From: Pacificispira sp002696645
GTDB taxonomy: Bacteria > Pseudomonadota > Alphaproteobacteria > UBA8366 > Aestuariispiraceae
Direction: 5' to 3'
Assembly: GCF_048892425.1 (NCBI RefSeq)
Contig: NZ_JBLZHU010000002.1
Coordinates: 558,001-622,000 of the forward strand
DNA: 64,000 bases
The notes beneath the pieces were generated by a model that saw only the letters and a program-made list of their open reading frames with translations, had not been told where the DNA came from and ran no database searches. This document shows, piece after piece, positions 7,958 through 16,414 of the stretch. A program made the position numbers and the translations under genes. Within the stretch, counting starts at the first letter, position 1. Each line of letters starts with the position of its first letter.

Positions 7958-8710
7958 ATGTCAGATTATATCTTAGAAACACAAGGCCTTGTGAAGGCCT
8001 TCGGTGGCTTTACGGCAGTCAAGGATGTTGCCCTAAAGGTTCGCCCCAACACGGTCCATGCCCTGATTGGCCCCAATGGCGCAGGCAAGACCACAGTTTT
8101 CAATCTTCTAACCAAATTTATGCCACCAACCAGCGGGCAGATCTTTTTCAAGGGCAAAGAGATTACCAATAAGACCCCCGTGCAGGTTGCGCGGCAGGGG
8201 TTGGTTCGGTCTTTTCAGATTTCGGCGGTGTTCTCTGGCCTGACGGTGTTTGAAAATTTGCGTGTCGCCTTAGCGCGACCTTTGGGTTTGTCGTATAAGT
8301 TCTGGCGGCATCTGGACAGTTTGAAATCGACCGATGCACGGGCCACTGAGTTGATGGAAGCCGTTGGCCTGACGGAATTTCGCGATATCCGGGCGGCCGA
8401 TCTTGCCTATGGCCGAAAGCGTGCGCTGGAATTGGCGACGACTTTGGCCCTGGATCCTGAACTGGTGCTGTTGGATGAACCAATGGCGGGCCTGGGTCAG
8501 GAAGATATCGCCGGTATCAGCAAGCTGATTCATGCCCTTAAGGCCGACCGCACGGTCATTATGGTGGAACACAACCTGTCCGTCGTGGCGGATCTGTCTG
8601 ACACGATCACGGTCCTGCAACGGGGTGAAATTCTGGCGGAAGGCAACTATGCCAGCGTCTCCACCGATAAGCGCGTCGTGGAAGCCTATCTGGGAGGTGA
8701 CTATGAGTGA
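7958..8710 (+). CDS. livG: Branched-chain-type ABC transporter ATPase LivG
   Basis: A 250-residue ATPase of the LivG type. Walker A GPNGAGKTT is at residues 38-46. The signature is the LivG-like variant L-A-Y-G-R-K-R near residue 147, and Walker B is LVLLDEP with MAGLG following. With LivF it powers uptake of the ligand captured by the LivK-type receptor at 4089. The gene begins 7 nt after SDR 2 and its last 8 nt overlap livF, indicating translational coupling. Confidence 0.93.
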   Translation: MSDYILETQGLVKAFGGFTAVKDVALKVRPNTVHALIGPNGAGKTTVFNLLTKFMPPTSGQIFFKGKEITNKTPVQVARQGLVRSFQISAVFSGLTVFENLRVALARPLGLSYKFWRHLDSLKSTDARATELMEAVGLTEFRDIRAADLAYGRKRALELATTLALDPELVLLDEPMAGLGQEDIAGISKLIHALKADRTVIMVEHNLSVVADLSDTITVLQRGEILAEGNYASVSTDKRVVEAYLGGDYE

Positions 8711-9425
8711 TACATCCTCCAACAAATCGGCCGTGCTGAAGGTTGAGAATCTGCAAGCCTGGTATGGGGAATCCCACATTCTGCATGGCATGACATTCGA
8801 TGTGAACGAAGGCGAGGTTGTGACATTGCTGGGGCGCAATGGCGCGGGCAAGACGACGACGTTGCGATCGATCATGGGGATTGTTGAAACGCGCACGGGC
8901 ATGGTTGAAATCAATGGCAAATCCGCTTTGTCGGTTCCTGCCCATATGATCAGTCCCATGGGTATAGCCTATTGCCCGGAAGAACGCGGGATATACAAAT
9001 CGCTGACCGTCCGGGAAAACCTGATGTTGCCGCCAGTGATCGCACCGGGTGGTATGACCGTTGACGAGATATTTGAGCTGTTCCCCAATATCGCGGAACG
9101 GTTGAACAGCGGCGGCGGCAACCTGTCCGGTGGGGAGCAGCAAATGCTGGCCATCGCCCGCATTCTGCGCACGGGCTGTCGCTTGCTGTTGCTGGATGAG
9201 CCGACGGAAGGTTTGGCCCCCGTCATTGTTCAGGCCATCGGGCGGGTTCTGAAAACGCTGAAATCCCGTGGCTATACGATCCTGCTGGTTGAACAGAATT
9301 TCCGGTTCGCCGCGACCGTGGCCGATCGCCATTACGTCGTCGAACATGGACAGGTGATCGATCAGATAGCCAATTCCGATATCGGACGTGAAAGCGGTCG
9401 ATTGCACGAATATCTGGGCATTTAA
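8703..9425 (+). CDS. livF: Branched-chain-type ABC transporter ATPase LivF
   Basis: A 240-residue second ATPase. Walker A GRNGAGKTT is near residue 38, the signature LSGGEQQM near residue 139, and Walker B LLLLDEPTEGLAP follows. The start at 8703 overlaps the livG stop by 8 nt and follows GGGAGG; the reading frame is open further upstream but that part is antiphase to livG and not typical of the family. The C-terminal Y-L-G-I is characteristic of LivF. Confidence 0.93.
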   Translation: MSDTSSNKSAVLKVENLQAWYGESHILHGMTFDVNEGEVVTLLGRNGAGKTTTLRSIMGIVETRTGMVEINGKSALSVPAHMISPMGIAYCPEERGIYKSLTVRENLMLPPVIAPGGMTVDEIFELFPNIAERLNSGGGNLSGGEQQMLAIARILRTGCRLLLLDEPTEGLAPVIVQAIGRVLKTLKSRGYTILLVEQNFRFAATVADRHYVVEHGQVIDQIANSDIGRESGRLHEYLGI

Positions 9426-9438
9426 GGGGGGCGTGGAT

Positions 9439-10323
9439 ATGGATATTTTCGGTGTGCCGGTCCAGGCCTTGCTGGGGCAAGTTCTTATCGGTCTGATCAA
9501 TGGGGGATTCTATGCGATCCTCAGCCTGGGTTTGGCGCTGATCTTCGGATTGCTGAACATCATCAACTTTGCCCATGGGGCTGTCTATACTGCTGGGGCG
9601 TTTGTCGCCTGGCTGTTGTTGGAACATCTGGGAATTGGTTATTGGGGGGCGTTGCTGTTCGCGCCGGGCATCATCGCCTTGATCGGCATATTCCTGGAAA
9701 AGACACTTGTATCGCAGATCTATCGACAGGATCATCTGTATGGCCTGTTATTGACCTATGGTATGGCGCTGATCATCGAAGGTGGCTTCCGTCAAGGCTA
9801 TGGCGTATCGGGTATTCCCTATAACCTGCCAGAGACGTTATCGGGTGGGGTTAATCTGGGATTCATGTATCTGCCGATCTATCGCGGTTGGGTCGTGGTT
9901 GTTTCCTTCGTGGTCTGTTTCCTGGTCTGGTATGTGATTGAGCGCACGAAGCTTGGCTCCACATTGCGGGCGGCGACGGAAAACCCGGCTTTGACCAAGG
10001 CCTTTGGCATCAATGTGCCCAGACTGATCACGCTGATCTATGCCCTGGGGGTTGGATTGGCGGCTTTTGCCGGTGTGTTGGCGGCCCCGATCTATCAGGT
10101 CAATCCTTTGATGGGGTCCAATCTGATCATTGTTGTCTTTGCCGTCGTGGTGATTGGCGGCATGGGGTCGATCATGGGCGCCATCGTCAGCGGCTTTGCG
10201 CTCGGGGTTGTAGAGGGACTGACCAAGGTCTTCTACCCGCCGGCCTCGCAACTGGTGATCTTTATATTCATGGCGGCCATTCTGCTGATCCGGCCCGCTG
10301 GACTGTTTGGGAGGAAGCAATGA
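9439..10323 (+). CDS. livH: Branched-chain-type ABC permease LivH
   Basis: A 294-residue integral membrane permease with about eight hydrophobic segments. Family hallmarks are G-L-I-N-G-G-F-Y-A-I-L-S-L-G near residue 17, and NFAHG near residue 43. AAGGGGGG lies 7 nt before the ATG at 9439; a GTG at 9433 is possible. It pairs with LivM to form the translocation path. The last 4 nt (ATGA) overlap the livM start. Confidence 0.92.
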   Translation: MDIFGVPVQALLGQVLIGLINGGFYAILSLGLALIFGLLNIINFAHGAVYTAGAFVAWLLLEHLGIGYWGALLFAPGIIALIGIFLEKTLVSQIYRQDHLYGLLLTYGMALIIEGGFRQGYGVSGIPYNLPETLSGGVNLGFMYLPIYRGWVVVVSFVVCFLVWYVIERTKLGSTLRAATENPALTKAFGINVPRLITLIYALGVGLAAFAGVLAAPIYQVNPLMGSNLIIVVFAVVVIGGMGSIMGAIVSGFALGVVEGLTKVFYPPASQLVIFIFMAAILLIRPAGLFGRKQ

Positions 10324-11294
10324 ACCAGGTCAATCTCTCCAGCCCGGCGGCAAATCCTCGTCGTGGCACGATGCAGCGGACAGTGTTTACAGGCGCTTTG
10401 ATCCTGCTGGCCTGTCTGGCACCTGCAGTGCTGTACCCGACCTTCCTGATGAAGGGGTTGTGCTTTGCCCTGTTCGCCATGGCCTTCAATCTGCTGATTG
10501 GCTATGTGGGGCTGCTATCTTTTGGTCATGCGGCCTTTTTCGGGGCGGCGGCTTATATCGTGGGGCATGCGTTGAAGGTCTGGGGCCTGCCCATTGAACT
10601 GGCCTTAGTGATCGCCACCCTGTCTTCGGCTTTTCTGGGCACGATTGTCGGCTGGCTGGCCATTCGGCGCCAGGGCATCTATTTTGCGATGATCACCCTG
10701 GCCTTGTCACAGGTGGTTTACTTTGTCGCCTTGCAGGCACCCCAGACCGGTGGAGAGGATGGTTTGCAGGCCATTCCGCGCGGTGTCCTGTTCGGCCTGT
10801 TTGATCTGTCGGACAGCCTGGTTCTGTACTATGTCGTGCTGGCGATTTTCTTGGCCTGTTTCTTCATGATGCAGCGGATTGTATCCTCCCCCTTTGGGGA
10901 AGTGCTGCGCGCCATTCGCGATAATGAACCCCGGGCGGTGTCATTGGGGTATCAGGTTGATAATTACAAATTGCTGGCCTTTACCCTATCGGCGGGCCTG
11001 TCAGGACTGGCCGGGGCATTGAAGGCCATCGTGTTTCAGATCGCATCCCTGTCGGATGTGCATTGGCATGCCTCGGGAGAGGTGGTGCTGATGACCCTGT
11101 TGGGTGGCATTGGGACGGCTATGGGACCCGTGGTTGGCGCGTTCACTTATGTCGCGCTACAGAACTATCTGGCACCGTTTGGATCCTGGGTCTTCATCAT
11201 CCAGGGGGTGGTGTTTGTTCTGTGTGTCCTGGTCTTCCGGGATGGCATTGTGGGTCTATTGGGTCGCATCCGGAAACGCATTGGCTTCAATTAA
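10320..11294 (+). CDS. livM: Branched-chain-type ABC permease LivM
   Basis: A 324-residue permease with about nine hydrophobic segments. LSFGHAAFFGAAAY near residue 60 is a LivM hallmark, and the cytoplasmic EAA-like helix region R-A-I-R-D-N-E-x-R-A lies near residue 197. It is translationally coupled to livH through an ATGA overlap and completes the five-component importer with the receptor at 4089. Confidence 0.92.
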   Translation: MNQVNLSSPAANPRRGTMQRTVFTGALILLACLAPAVLYPTFLMKGLCFALFAMAFNLLIGYVGLLSFGHAAFFGAAAYIVGHALKVWGLPIELALVIATLSSAFLGTIVGWLAIRRQGIYFAMITLALSQVVYFVALQAPQTGGEDGLQAIPRGVLFGLFDLSDSLVLYYVVLAIFLACFFMMQRIVSSPFGEVLRAIRDNEPRAVSLGYQVDNYKLLAFTLSAGLSGLAGALKAIVFQIASLSDVHWHASGEVVLMTLLGGIGTAMGPVVGAFTYVALQNYLAPFGSWVFIIQGVVFVLCVLVFRDGIVGLLGRIRKRIGFN

Positions 11295-11318
11295 CAGTCT
11301 CTAGAGGTGGGAATTCCT

Positions 11319-11618
11319 ATGTCAGTCTTTTATCACGTCGTTATGATGAAATATCGCGACGGTGCGGATGCGGCCTTTCATGAAAAGGTTCAGGAGTATT
11401 GCCAGGCCATACAAGAGGCCTGCGCCGGCGTGCTGTCTTATGATTATGCGACGAACAAGGCGACCCGATCCCAAGGGTACGATTTTGCCATTCTGGCGCG
11501 GTTTGAAAGCGAAGACCATCATGATGCCTATCAGATCGACCCCAATCATGTCGCGATGAAGACATTCATGGCAACCCAGATCGAAAAGATGGTCGTGCTG
11601 GATTGCACCGCGTCTTAA
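11319..11618 (+). CDS. Dabb-domain (stress-responsive A/B barrel) protein
   Basis: A 99-residue alpha/beta barrel protein of the Dabb family, recognised by the N-terminal V-F-Y-H-V-V-M-M-K-Y start and a conserved hydrophobic pattern with D-H-H-D-A-Y-Q-x-x-P-x-H near the end. Such proteins are dimeric and act in catabolic loci as small cyclases, monooxygenase-like enzymes or of unknown role. The start at 11319 follows GAGGTGG; an upstream GTG would overlap that site. It lies 24 bp after livM and 24 bp before SDR 3, within the same operon. Confidence 0.8.
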   Translation: MSVFYHVVMMKYRDGADAAFHEKVQEYCQAIQEACAGVLSYDYATNKATRSQGYDFAILARFESEDHHDAYQIDPNHVAMKTFMATQIEKMVVLDCTAS

Positions 11619-11642
11619 GGCTGACTGCATTAGGGGACGGAG

Positions 11643-12425
11643 ATGGATCTTAACCTGGCGGGTAAGACGGCCTTGATCACGGGGGCCAGCAAAGGGATCG
11701 GTCGTGCCATTGCTGTGGCTTTGGCTCAGGAAGGCTGTGATCTGATCCTGGTGGCGCGGGATGGGGTGGCATTGAACACCCTTAAGGCTGAATTGCTGCG
11801 GCGCTTTTCCTGTTCTGTCACTGTATTCAGCGGGGATATGTCCCAATCTGCCGATCAGGATAAACTGTATGAAACCCATGGGGAAATCGACATCCTGGTG
11901 AACAATGCCGGGGCGATACCGGCGGGTTCACTGAACGCGGCGGATGAGGATCAATGGCGACGCGCCTGGGACCTGAAGGTTTATGGCTATATCAATCTGT
12001 GTCGTTTGTACCTGACCGCCCTGCAACGTCGGGGATCGGGCGTCATCGTCAATGTGATCGGCAATTCTGGCGAGCGCGTGAACCCGAATTACATCATGGG
12101 CAGCAGCGGCAATGCGGCCCTGATGGCGATGACGCGGGCACTGGGCGCAAAGTCACCCGAATATGGAGTCCGGGTGTTGGGGGTGAATCCCGGTGTCACC
12201 GCCACAGAACGGGCGGAAACCATGGTGCGATCCTACAGCCAGACCCGATTTGGCACCCCGGATCGCGGGGCGGAGATCCTGGCCGACATGAACCTGCCTT
12301 TCGGGCGCATGGCAAAGCCTGAAGAAGTGGCAGATCTTGTCACTTTCCTGGCATCCGACCGCGCCCGCTACATCAGCGGCACAATCGTCACAATCGACGG
12401 CGGCAGCGCCAACCGGAATTTTTGA
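11643..12425 (+). CDS. SDR-family protein 3 with altered active site
   Basis: A 260-residue member of the SDR fold. The coenzyme motif TGASKGIG near residue 13 and NNAG near residue 86 are intact, and the C-terminal IDGG is present. The catalytic segment reads N-S-G-E at the Ser position and Tyr150-Ile-Met-Gly-Ser154, so the Lys of YxxxK is replaced by Ser. This looks like a family-wide feature (Y-I-x-G-S-x-G-N-A) of a divergent SDR group rather than a mutation, because the whole segment is well formed. It is the last gene of the operon before composition drops sharply into the AT-rich islet. Confidence 0.82.
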   Translation: MDLNLAGKTALITGASKGIGRAIAVALAQEGCDLILVARDGVALNTLKAELLRRFSCSVTVFSGDMSQSADQDKLYETHGEIDILVNNAGAIPAGSLNAADEDQWRRAWDLKVYGYINLCRLYLTALQRRGSGVIVNVIGNSGERVNPNYIMGSSGNAALMAMTRALGAKSPEYGVRVLGVNPGVTATERAETMVRSYSQTRFGTPDRGAEILADMNLPFGRMAKPEEVADLVTFLASDRARYISGTIVTIDGGSANRNF

Positions 12426-12723
12426 TCGAGCCGCATTACCATTCCATACGTTCTAAAACAGGAACCGTGCCGCGACGTCAACGCACCATATTACTCTGAA
12501 TGCAGGGAAAGAAGCCAGCGGAGACCTTTGTAAGAAATCGCTCGGATACGGAGGGTAACTATTGCTAAATTTGTTTTGATCCAGTTTTAAGTCTTCGTTT
12601 GATGGTGTTTTCCGTGCTTTTTCTGGGAAAATGCTTTTCATCTAGTTTCTTAAGATGCTTAGCTACAATAATGCAATCGATGGTAACATCGATTATAATA
12701 AATAAGAAACAGGGAAATGGCTA
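12426..12723. promoter_or_regulatory. AT-rich leader of the islet with an AATCGATG/CATCGATT dyad
   Basis: No gene is seen in this 298-bp stretch. GC content falls sharply compared with the operon upstream. AATCGATG (12675-12682) and CATCGATT (12687-12694) form a perfect 8-bp inverted repeat with a 4-bp spacer, 30 bp before the ParB-like start codon. That is a good position for an autoregulatory operator. AAACAGGG at about 12707 is the probable ribosome site. Confidence 0.55.
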
Positions 12724-14151
12724 ATGCGTTTTAAGGACATACAAAGATACAAAGTTAGCGACCTGCTTTTAGACGAAGATAACTACAGGTTTATGGCAGC
12801 ACAGGATCAACCTGCTTGCGTTCAGAAAATCTTTGCCAAAGGCCCTGCTAATTTCAAAAATATGATGACAAGTATTGCGGAGGATGATCTCGGCGAGCTG
12901 CTTTTAGTTTATCAAAATGAAGGCAAGCATATTGTTCTGGATGGCAATAGACGGCTGGCCGCGTTTAAGGCTCTCAGCGATCCTTCAAAATATGCACCAT
13001 CTGAGGCGATGAGAAAGCATGCTGAAGCTTTGCTTTCTGAACACGTTGTAGATTTTTCTGATATTCAGGCTCAAGTTTCAAACAATAAGCAGTTAATTTA
13101 TAAAACCGTGTATGAGCGTCATGCGGCCGGTCAGGGAAAATCACGCATTGATTGGACAGCTTATAGTGCTGCACGGTTTCGATATGATCAACAGACAGAG
13201 GATAGTAAAGACTGGTATGCGATGGCTGTCTTATTAGAGACAGAAAGAAAGTATCCTGTCTGGGCGGATTTTATTGATTCAAAGGACTATTCGCATGAAG
13301 TATTTCGTCGGATATTCAAATCAGCTTTGGATAAAGGGGTTATTTCGCGCGCTATTTTTTCGGACCGAAACCAACGGATTAAAACAAGTGTTAGTAAGAA
13401 GTTGCTCAGCGACGCGATTGAAAAAACAAATCGATTTTTAGAGGCAATGCAGGCAAAAGACTTTAGTTTGTCGCGCAATGGAAAATACGCCGACAAGGCT
13501 GCTGTAGATGAATACATGGATGATTTTGAACTATCTCCTGATAATATTCGTACAAAGCCCCCGGAACCTAGAACTTCAGAAGCGTCCACAGAGACAAAAG
13601 CCACGGGTATAAACGGCGCTTCTACAGGCGACGCACCAATATCTACAGGAGATGGTGAAGAAACTGAAAGTGAGGGTAATGCTGGGGGTTTTACCCCATC
13701 AGGGGTCGCAGCTCAAAAAGATAGGCAAGGCTATGGAATAGATTCATCAGACAAAATATTGCAAAAGTTAGAGGATTTAGAATCGCGGAAGTTAATAGGC
13801 TTGTACAAATCCATGTGTGCGGTATCACTCGTGCGGCATCCGCAGCTGCTCTACACAGGTGCTTGGAGTTTCTTTGAGTCATTGAGTACGCTCATGGGGA
13901 AACCAGAATTAACATCGTTTGAAAGTTATCTTGGCTCAAAGATGAACGAAAAAGGATATACAAGAATACAAAAGAAGGATTTTTCTAAACCAGTCAAAGA
14001 TATTTGTGATTCTGGAAACCTTAACAAACACTCGGGCACTTATCACTCCACAAGTGCGTATCAGCTTAGAGAAGATTTTAACACCTTAGAGCCATTTATC
14101 TGTGATTTGCTTGATATTTTGATATCAAACAAAAAGAAGGGTGTGAAGTAG
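12724..14151 (+). CDS. ParB/Srx-like protein paired with a DNA methyltransferase
   Basis: A 475-residue protein. The first 100 residues resemble the ParB/sulfiredoxin-like fold: an I-x-x-Y-K-V-S-D-L-x-x-D-x-x-N-Y-R-F start and DGNRRLAAFKAL at residues 73-84, the box that binds nucleotide in ParB/Srx proteins. The middle is basic. Residues about 270-340 are Thr/Ser/Gly/Glu-rich and look like a flexible linker. The C-terminal 120 residues are a separate, probably helical domain with a G-N-L-N-K-H-S motif that I cannot assign. Codon use is AT-rich, unlike the flanks. It ends 3 nt before the adenine methyltransferase gene, so the two are almost certainly co-expressed. Role unknown; a DNA-processing or defence function is an inference. 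Confidence 0.7.
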   Translation: MRFKDIQRYKVSDLLLDEDNYRFMAAQDQPACVQKIFAKGPANFKNMMTSIAEDDLGELLLVYQNEGKHIVLDGNRRLAAFKALSDPSKYAPSEAMRKHAEALLSEHVVDFSDIQAQVSNNKQLIYKTVYERHAAGQGKSRIDWTAYSAARFRYDQQTEDSKDWYAMAVLLETERKYPVWADFIDSKDYSHEVFRRIFKSALDKGVISRAIFSDRNQRIKTSVSKKLLSDAIEKTNRFLEAMQAKDFSLSRNGKYADKAAVDEYMDDFELSPDNIRTKPPEPRTSEASTETKATGINGASTGDAPISTGDGEETESEGNAGGFTPSGVAAQKDRQGYGIDSSDKILQKLEDLESRKLIGLYKSMCAVSLVRHPQLLYTGAWSFFESLSTLMGKPELTSFESYLGSKMNEKGYTRIQKKDFSKPVKDICDSGNLNKHSGTYHSTSAYQLREDFNTLEPFICDLLDILISNKKKGVK

Positions 14152-14154
14152 TAC

Positions 14155-15042
14155 ATGACGCAGAAAAGTCAGTATTATTCCCCCCTACGATACCCAGGTG
14201 GTAAGGGGAAGTTATTTAAATTCGTCAAAGACTTAATTATTCATAATGGCCTTGATGGCGGTTCTTATAGTGAACCTTACGCAGGCGGCGCTAGTATTGC
14301 TCTTGGACTTCTAATAGAAGACTATGTTTCAGAAATCCATATTAATGATTCTGATGCATCTATTTTTAGCTTTTGGCGCGCCATATTACGCCAGCCCGAT
14401 GAGTTTATAAAACGCGTTTGGGATACGCCTGTCACAACAGATGAATGGAAAAAGCAGAAGGCTATTCAAGCCCACAAAGATAGCCATGATTATCTTGATA
14501 TAGGGTTTTCAACATTCTTTCTAAACAGAACGAATAGATCAGGTATTCTGAAAGCGGGAGTAATTGGTGGGAATGACCAATTAGGGAACTACAAAATTGA
14601 TGCGCGATATAATAAAGAAGAGCTGGTTAGGAGAATAAACACCATAGCCAATCATTCTAAAAGTATAAAAATATACGGACAAGATGCATTGAAGTTTATC
14701 ACTCAAACAATCCCCAGAAAAGAAACAAAGGGATTAGTTTTTCTTGATCCGCCATATTATGTGCAGGGAAAAAGATTGTACACCAGCTTCTATGATCATA
14801 GAGATCATGTGAAAGTTGCTGAAGCTATAAAAAAGAGTATTCTAAAGTATTGGATTGTAACTTATGATAATGCAGATCAAATAAATGAAATATACGATTT
14901 AAATAATAAAATAGTTTATAACTTGAGATATAGTGTTTCCCATTCAAGCCCAATTGGATCAGAGGTTCTTTTTTATAGTGATCATATCACTTTACCTCAC
15001 CAAAATATTTCTAAATCGCATATAGAATCTGAACCCAAGTAA
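14155..15042 (+). CDS. D12-class adenine-N6 DNA methyltransferase
   Basis: A 295-residue DNA adenine methylase of the Dam/DpnM (MethyltransfD12) type that transfers a methyl group from S-adenosylmethionine to adenine N6. Motif X is PLRYPGGKGKL at about residue 9; motif I is S-E-P-Y-A-G-G-A-S near residue 38; the catalytic DPPYY is at residues 198-202. Length is normal for the family. The recognition sequence cannot be read. No restriction endonuclease is adjacent unless the ParB-like partner provides that activity. AT-rich composition (21 of 60 G/C in 14581-14640) points to recent acquisition. Confidence 0.9.
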   Translation: MTQKSQYYSPLRYPGGKGKLFKFVKDLIIHNGLDGGSYSEPYAGGASIALGLLIEDYVSEIHINDSDASIFSFWRAILRQPDEFIKRVWDTPVTTDEWKKQKAIQAHKDSHDYLDIGFSTFFLNRTNRSGILKAGVIGGNDQLGNYKIDARYNKEELVRRINTIANHSKSIKIYGQDALKFITQTIPRKETKGLVFLDPPYYVQGKRLYTSFYDHRDHVKVAEAIKKSILKYWIVTYDNADQINEIYDLNNKIVYNLRYSVSHSSPIGSEVLFYSDHITLPHQNISKSHIESEPK

Positions 15043-15442
15043 CGCAGTATTTGATAGCGAAAATATACCATGTTGTATGAATGGTTTGGATGTTTTTCGA
15101 AACGGACTGTTCACCTTCGCGTATCCTTCATCTGGCATTTCTTGGATCACTATCCAGTATTCATTGTTTCTCAGGATGGATTCATAAGGCTAAAAAAAGT
15201 ATTAGCGCGTTTGATGGGGACACGGACTCTATTCCTATACCCTCTTCTTTGGCCGGTCCGGCGCCGATCAATATTGATTGCGACGATCATTTTGACCCAC
15301 ACCACAAAGGATTTTCTGCGCATTAGGTTTGAGCTATCGGTTCAGGGTTTGATATAGGTAGGCTTAGATCGCGTTTGTTAAGGGTATCTGCCTTGGACGT
15401 GACGTCTGTATTGTTGGCTGTTTTGAAGAGGGGCGAGCCTGT
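15043..15442. other. 400-bp gap at the right edge of the islet
   Basis: No convincing gene. Two overlapping short frames exist, 15070-15357 (95 codons) and 15081-15326 (81 residues). The second has a plausible C-terminal D-x-D-D-H-F-D-P-H-H composition but no recognised family and only a poor ribosome site. Base composition returns towards the window average across 15200-15440, marking the probable right boundary of the acquired segment. I see no integrase, tRNA end or flanking direct repeat. Confidence 0.5.
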
Positions 15443-16402
15443 ATGAGTTCCGAGGCTAAGAATTTTGCGTTGATCGGGGCGGCTGGTTATGTCGCGCCCC
15501 GCCATATGCGCGCGATCAAGGATACCGGGAACAATTTGTTGATCGCCCTGGATCCCAATGACAGTGTTGGCGTCATTGATTCCTATTTCCCAAATGCTGA
15601 TTTCTTCGTTGAGTTTGAGCGGTTCGACCGGGGCTTTGACAAGCTGCGGCGCAGCGGAAAGCGTATTGATTACGTCTCGATCTGTTCGCCCAACTATCTG
15701 CATGACGCCCATATTCGATTCGCGCTGCGCAATGGGGCGAATGCGATCTGTGAAAAGCCGGTTGTCCTGAATCCCTGGAACCTGGAAGCGCTGATCGAGA
15801 TAGAGAGTGAGTTCAACAGCACGGCCAATTGTATCTTGCAACTGCGCCTGCATCCACAAATTCAGGCCTTGAAAGCGCAAATCGCGGCGGCGCCCAAGGA
15901 TCAGATTTTCGATGTCGATCTCAGCTACATCACGTCGCGCGGGCATTGGTACTTTACCTCCTGGAAGGGTCAGGATGAAAAGTCGGGTGGCATTGCCGCC
16001 AATATTGGCGTTCATTTCTTTGACATGCTTGCCTGGGTGTTTGGCGATGTGACGAAGAATGATGTTCATATCCATTCAGGCGATGTCGCAGCAGGCTACC
16101 TGGAATTTGAACGCGCGCGGGTCCGCTGGTTCCTGTCGATCAATTCCAAATATCTGCCGGATGCTGCCAAAGCGGCGGGACGAACCACCCACAGGTCCCT
16201 GACGATTGAGGGCAAAGAGATCGAATTTTCCGAAGGCTTCGTGGATCTGCATACCCGAAGTTATGAAGAAGTCTTTACCGGGAATGGCTTCACTCTAAAG
16301 GACGCCCGCGCCAGTATTGGGATCGTCAGCGATATACGGAAAACAGCACCAAAGGGACTGACCGGAGAATACCACCCCTTCTGTTCACTGGTTACAGACT
16401 GA
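15443..16402 (+). CDS. WbpB/WlbA-like Gfo/Idh/MocA dehydrogenase
   Basis: A 319-residue Gfo/Idh/MocA oxidoreductase. The N-terminal Rossmann motif is ALIGAAGYVAPRHM, followed by D-P-N-D-S-V-G-V-I-D-S-Y-F-P and the catalytic-type EKP at about residue 104. This precise pattern is characteristic of UDP-N-acetylglucosaminuronate 3-dehydrogenases (WbpB/WlbA) that start synthesis of di-acetamido or 3-amino uronic acids for surface polysaccharide. The start follows GAGGGGCGAG. It stands alone: no aminotransferase, acetyltransferase or glycosyltransferase is near, which is unusual. It ends 12 bp before the convergent GMC gene. Confidence 0.8.
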   Translation: MSSEAKNFALIGAAGYVAPRHMRAIKDTGNNLLIALDPNDSVGVIDSYFPNADFFVEFERFDRGFDKLRRSGKRIDYVSICSPNYLHDAHIRFALRNGANAICEKPVVLNPWNLEALIEIESEFNSTANCILQLRLHPQIQALKAQIAAAPKDQIFDVDLSYITSRGHWYFTSWKGQDEKSGGIAANIGVHFFDMLAWVFGDVTKNDVHIHSGDVAAGYLEFERARVRWFLSINSKYLPDAAKAAGRTTHRSLTIEGKEIEFSEGFVDLHTRSYEEVFTGNGFTLKDARASIGIVSDIRKTAPKGLTGEYHPFCSLVTD

Positions 16403-16414
16403 TCGTCCCAAACG

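Noticed and set aside
8270..9500. Antisense frames opposite livG and livF
   Set aside because: Both plus-strand genes carry complete ABC ATPase motifs; the antisense frames do not resemble proteins.
14155..15042. Complete restriction-modification system
   Set aside because: Only the methyltransferase is recognisable; no endonuclease motif could be assigned to the ParB-like partner, so I call it a candidate system only.
15070..15357. Short frames at the right edge of the islet
   Set aside because: Two overlapping frames, neither with a good ribosome site or family; kept only as a note in the intergenic entry.
15323..16075. 250-codon antisense frame opposite the WbpB-like gene
   Set aside because: The plus-strand gene has full family motifs across the same stretch; the antisense translation shows none.
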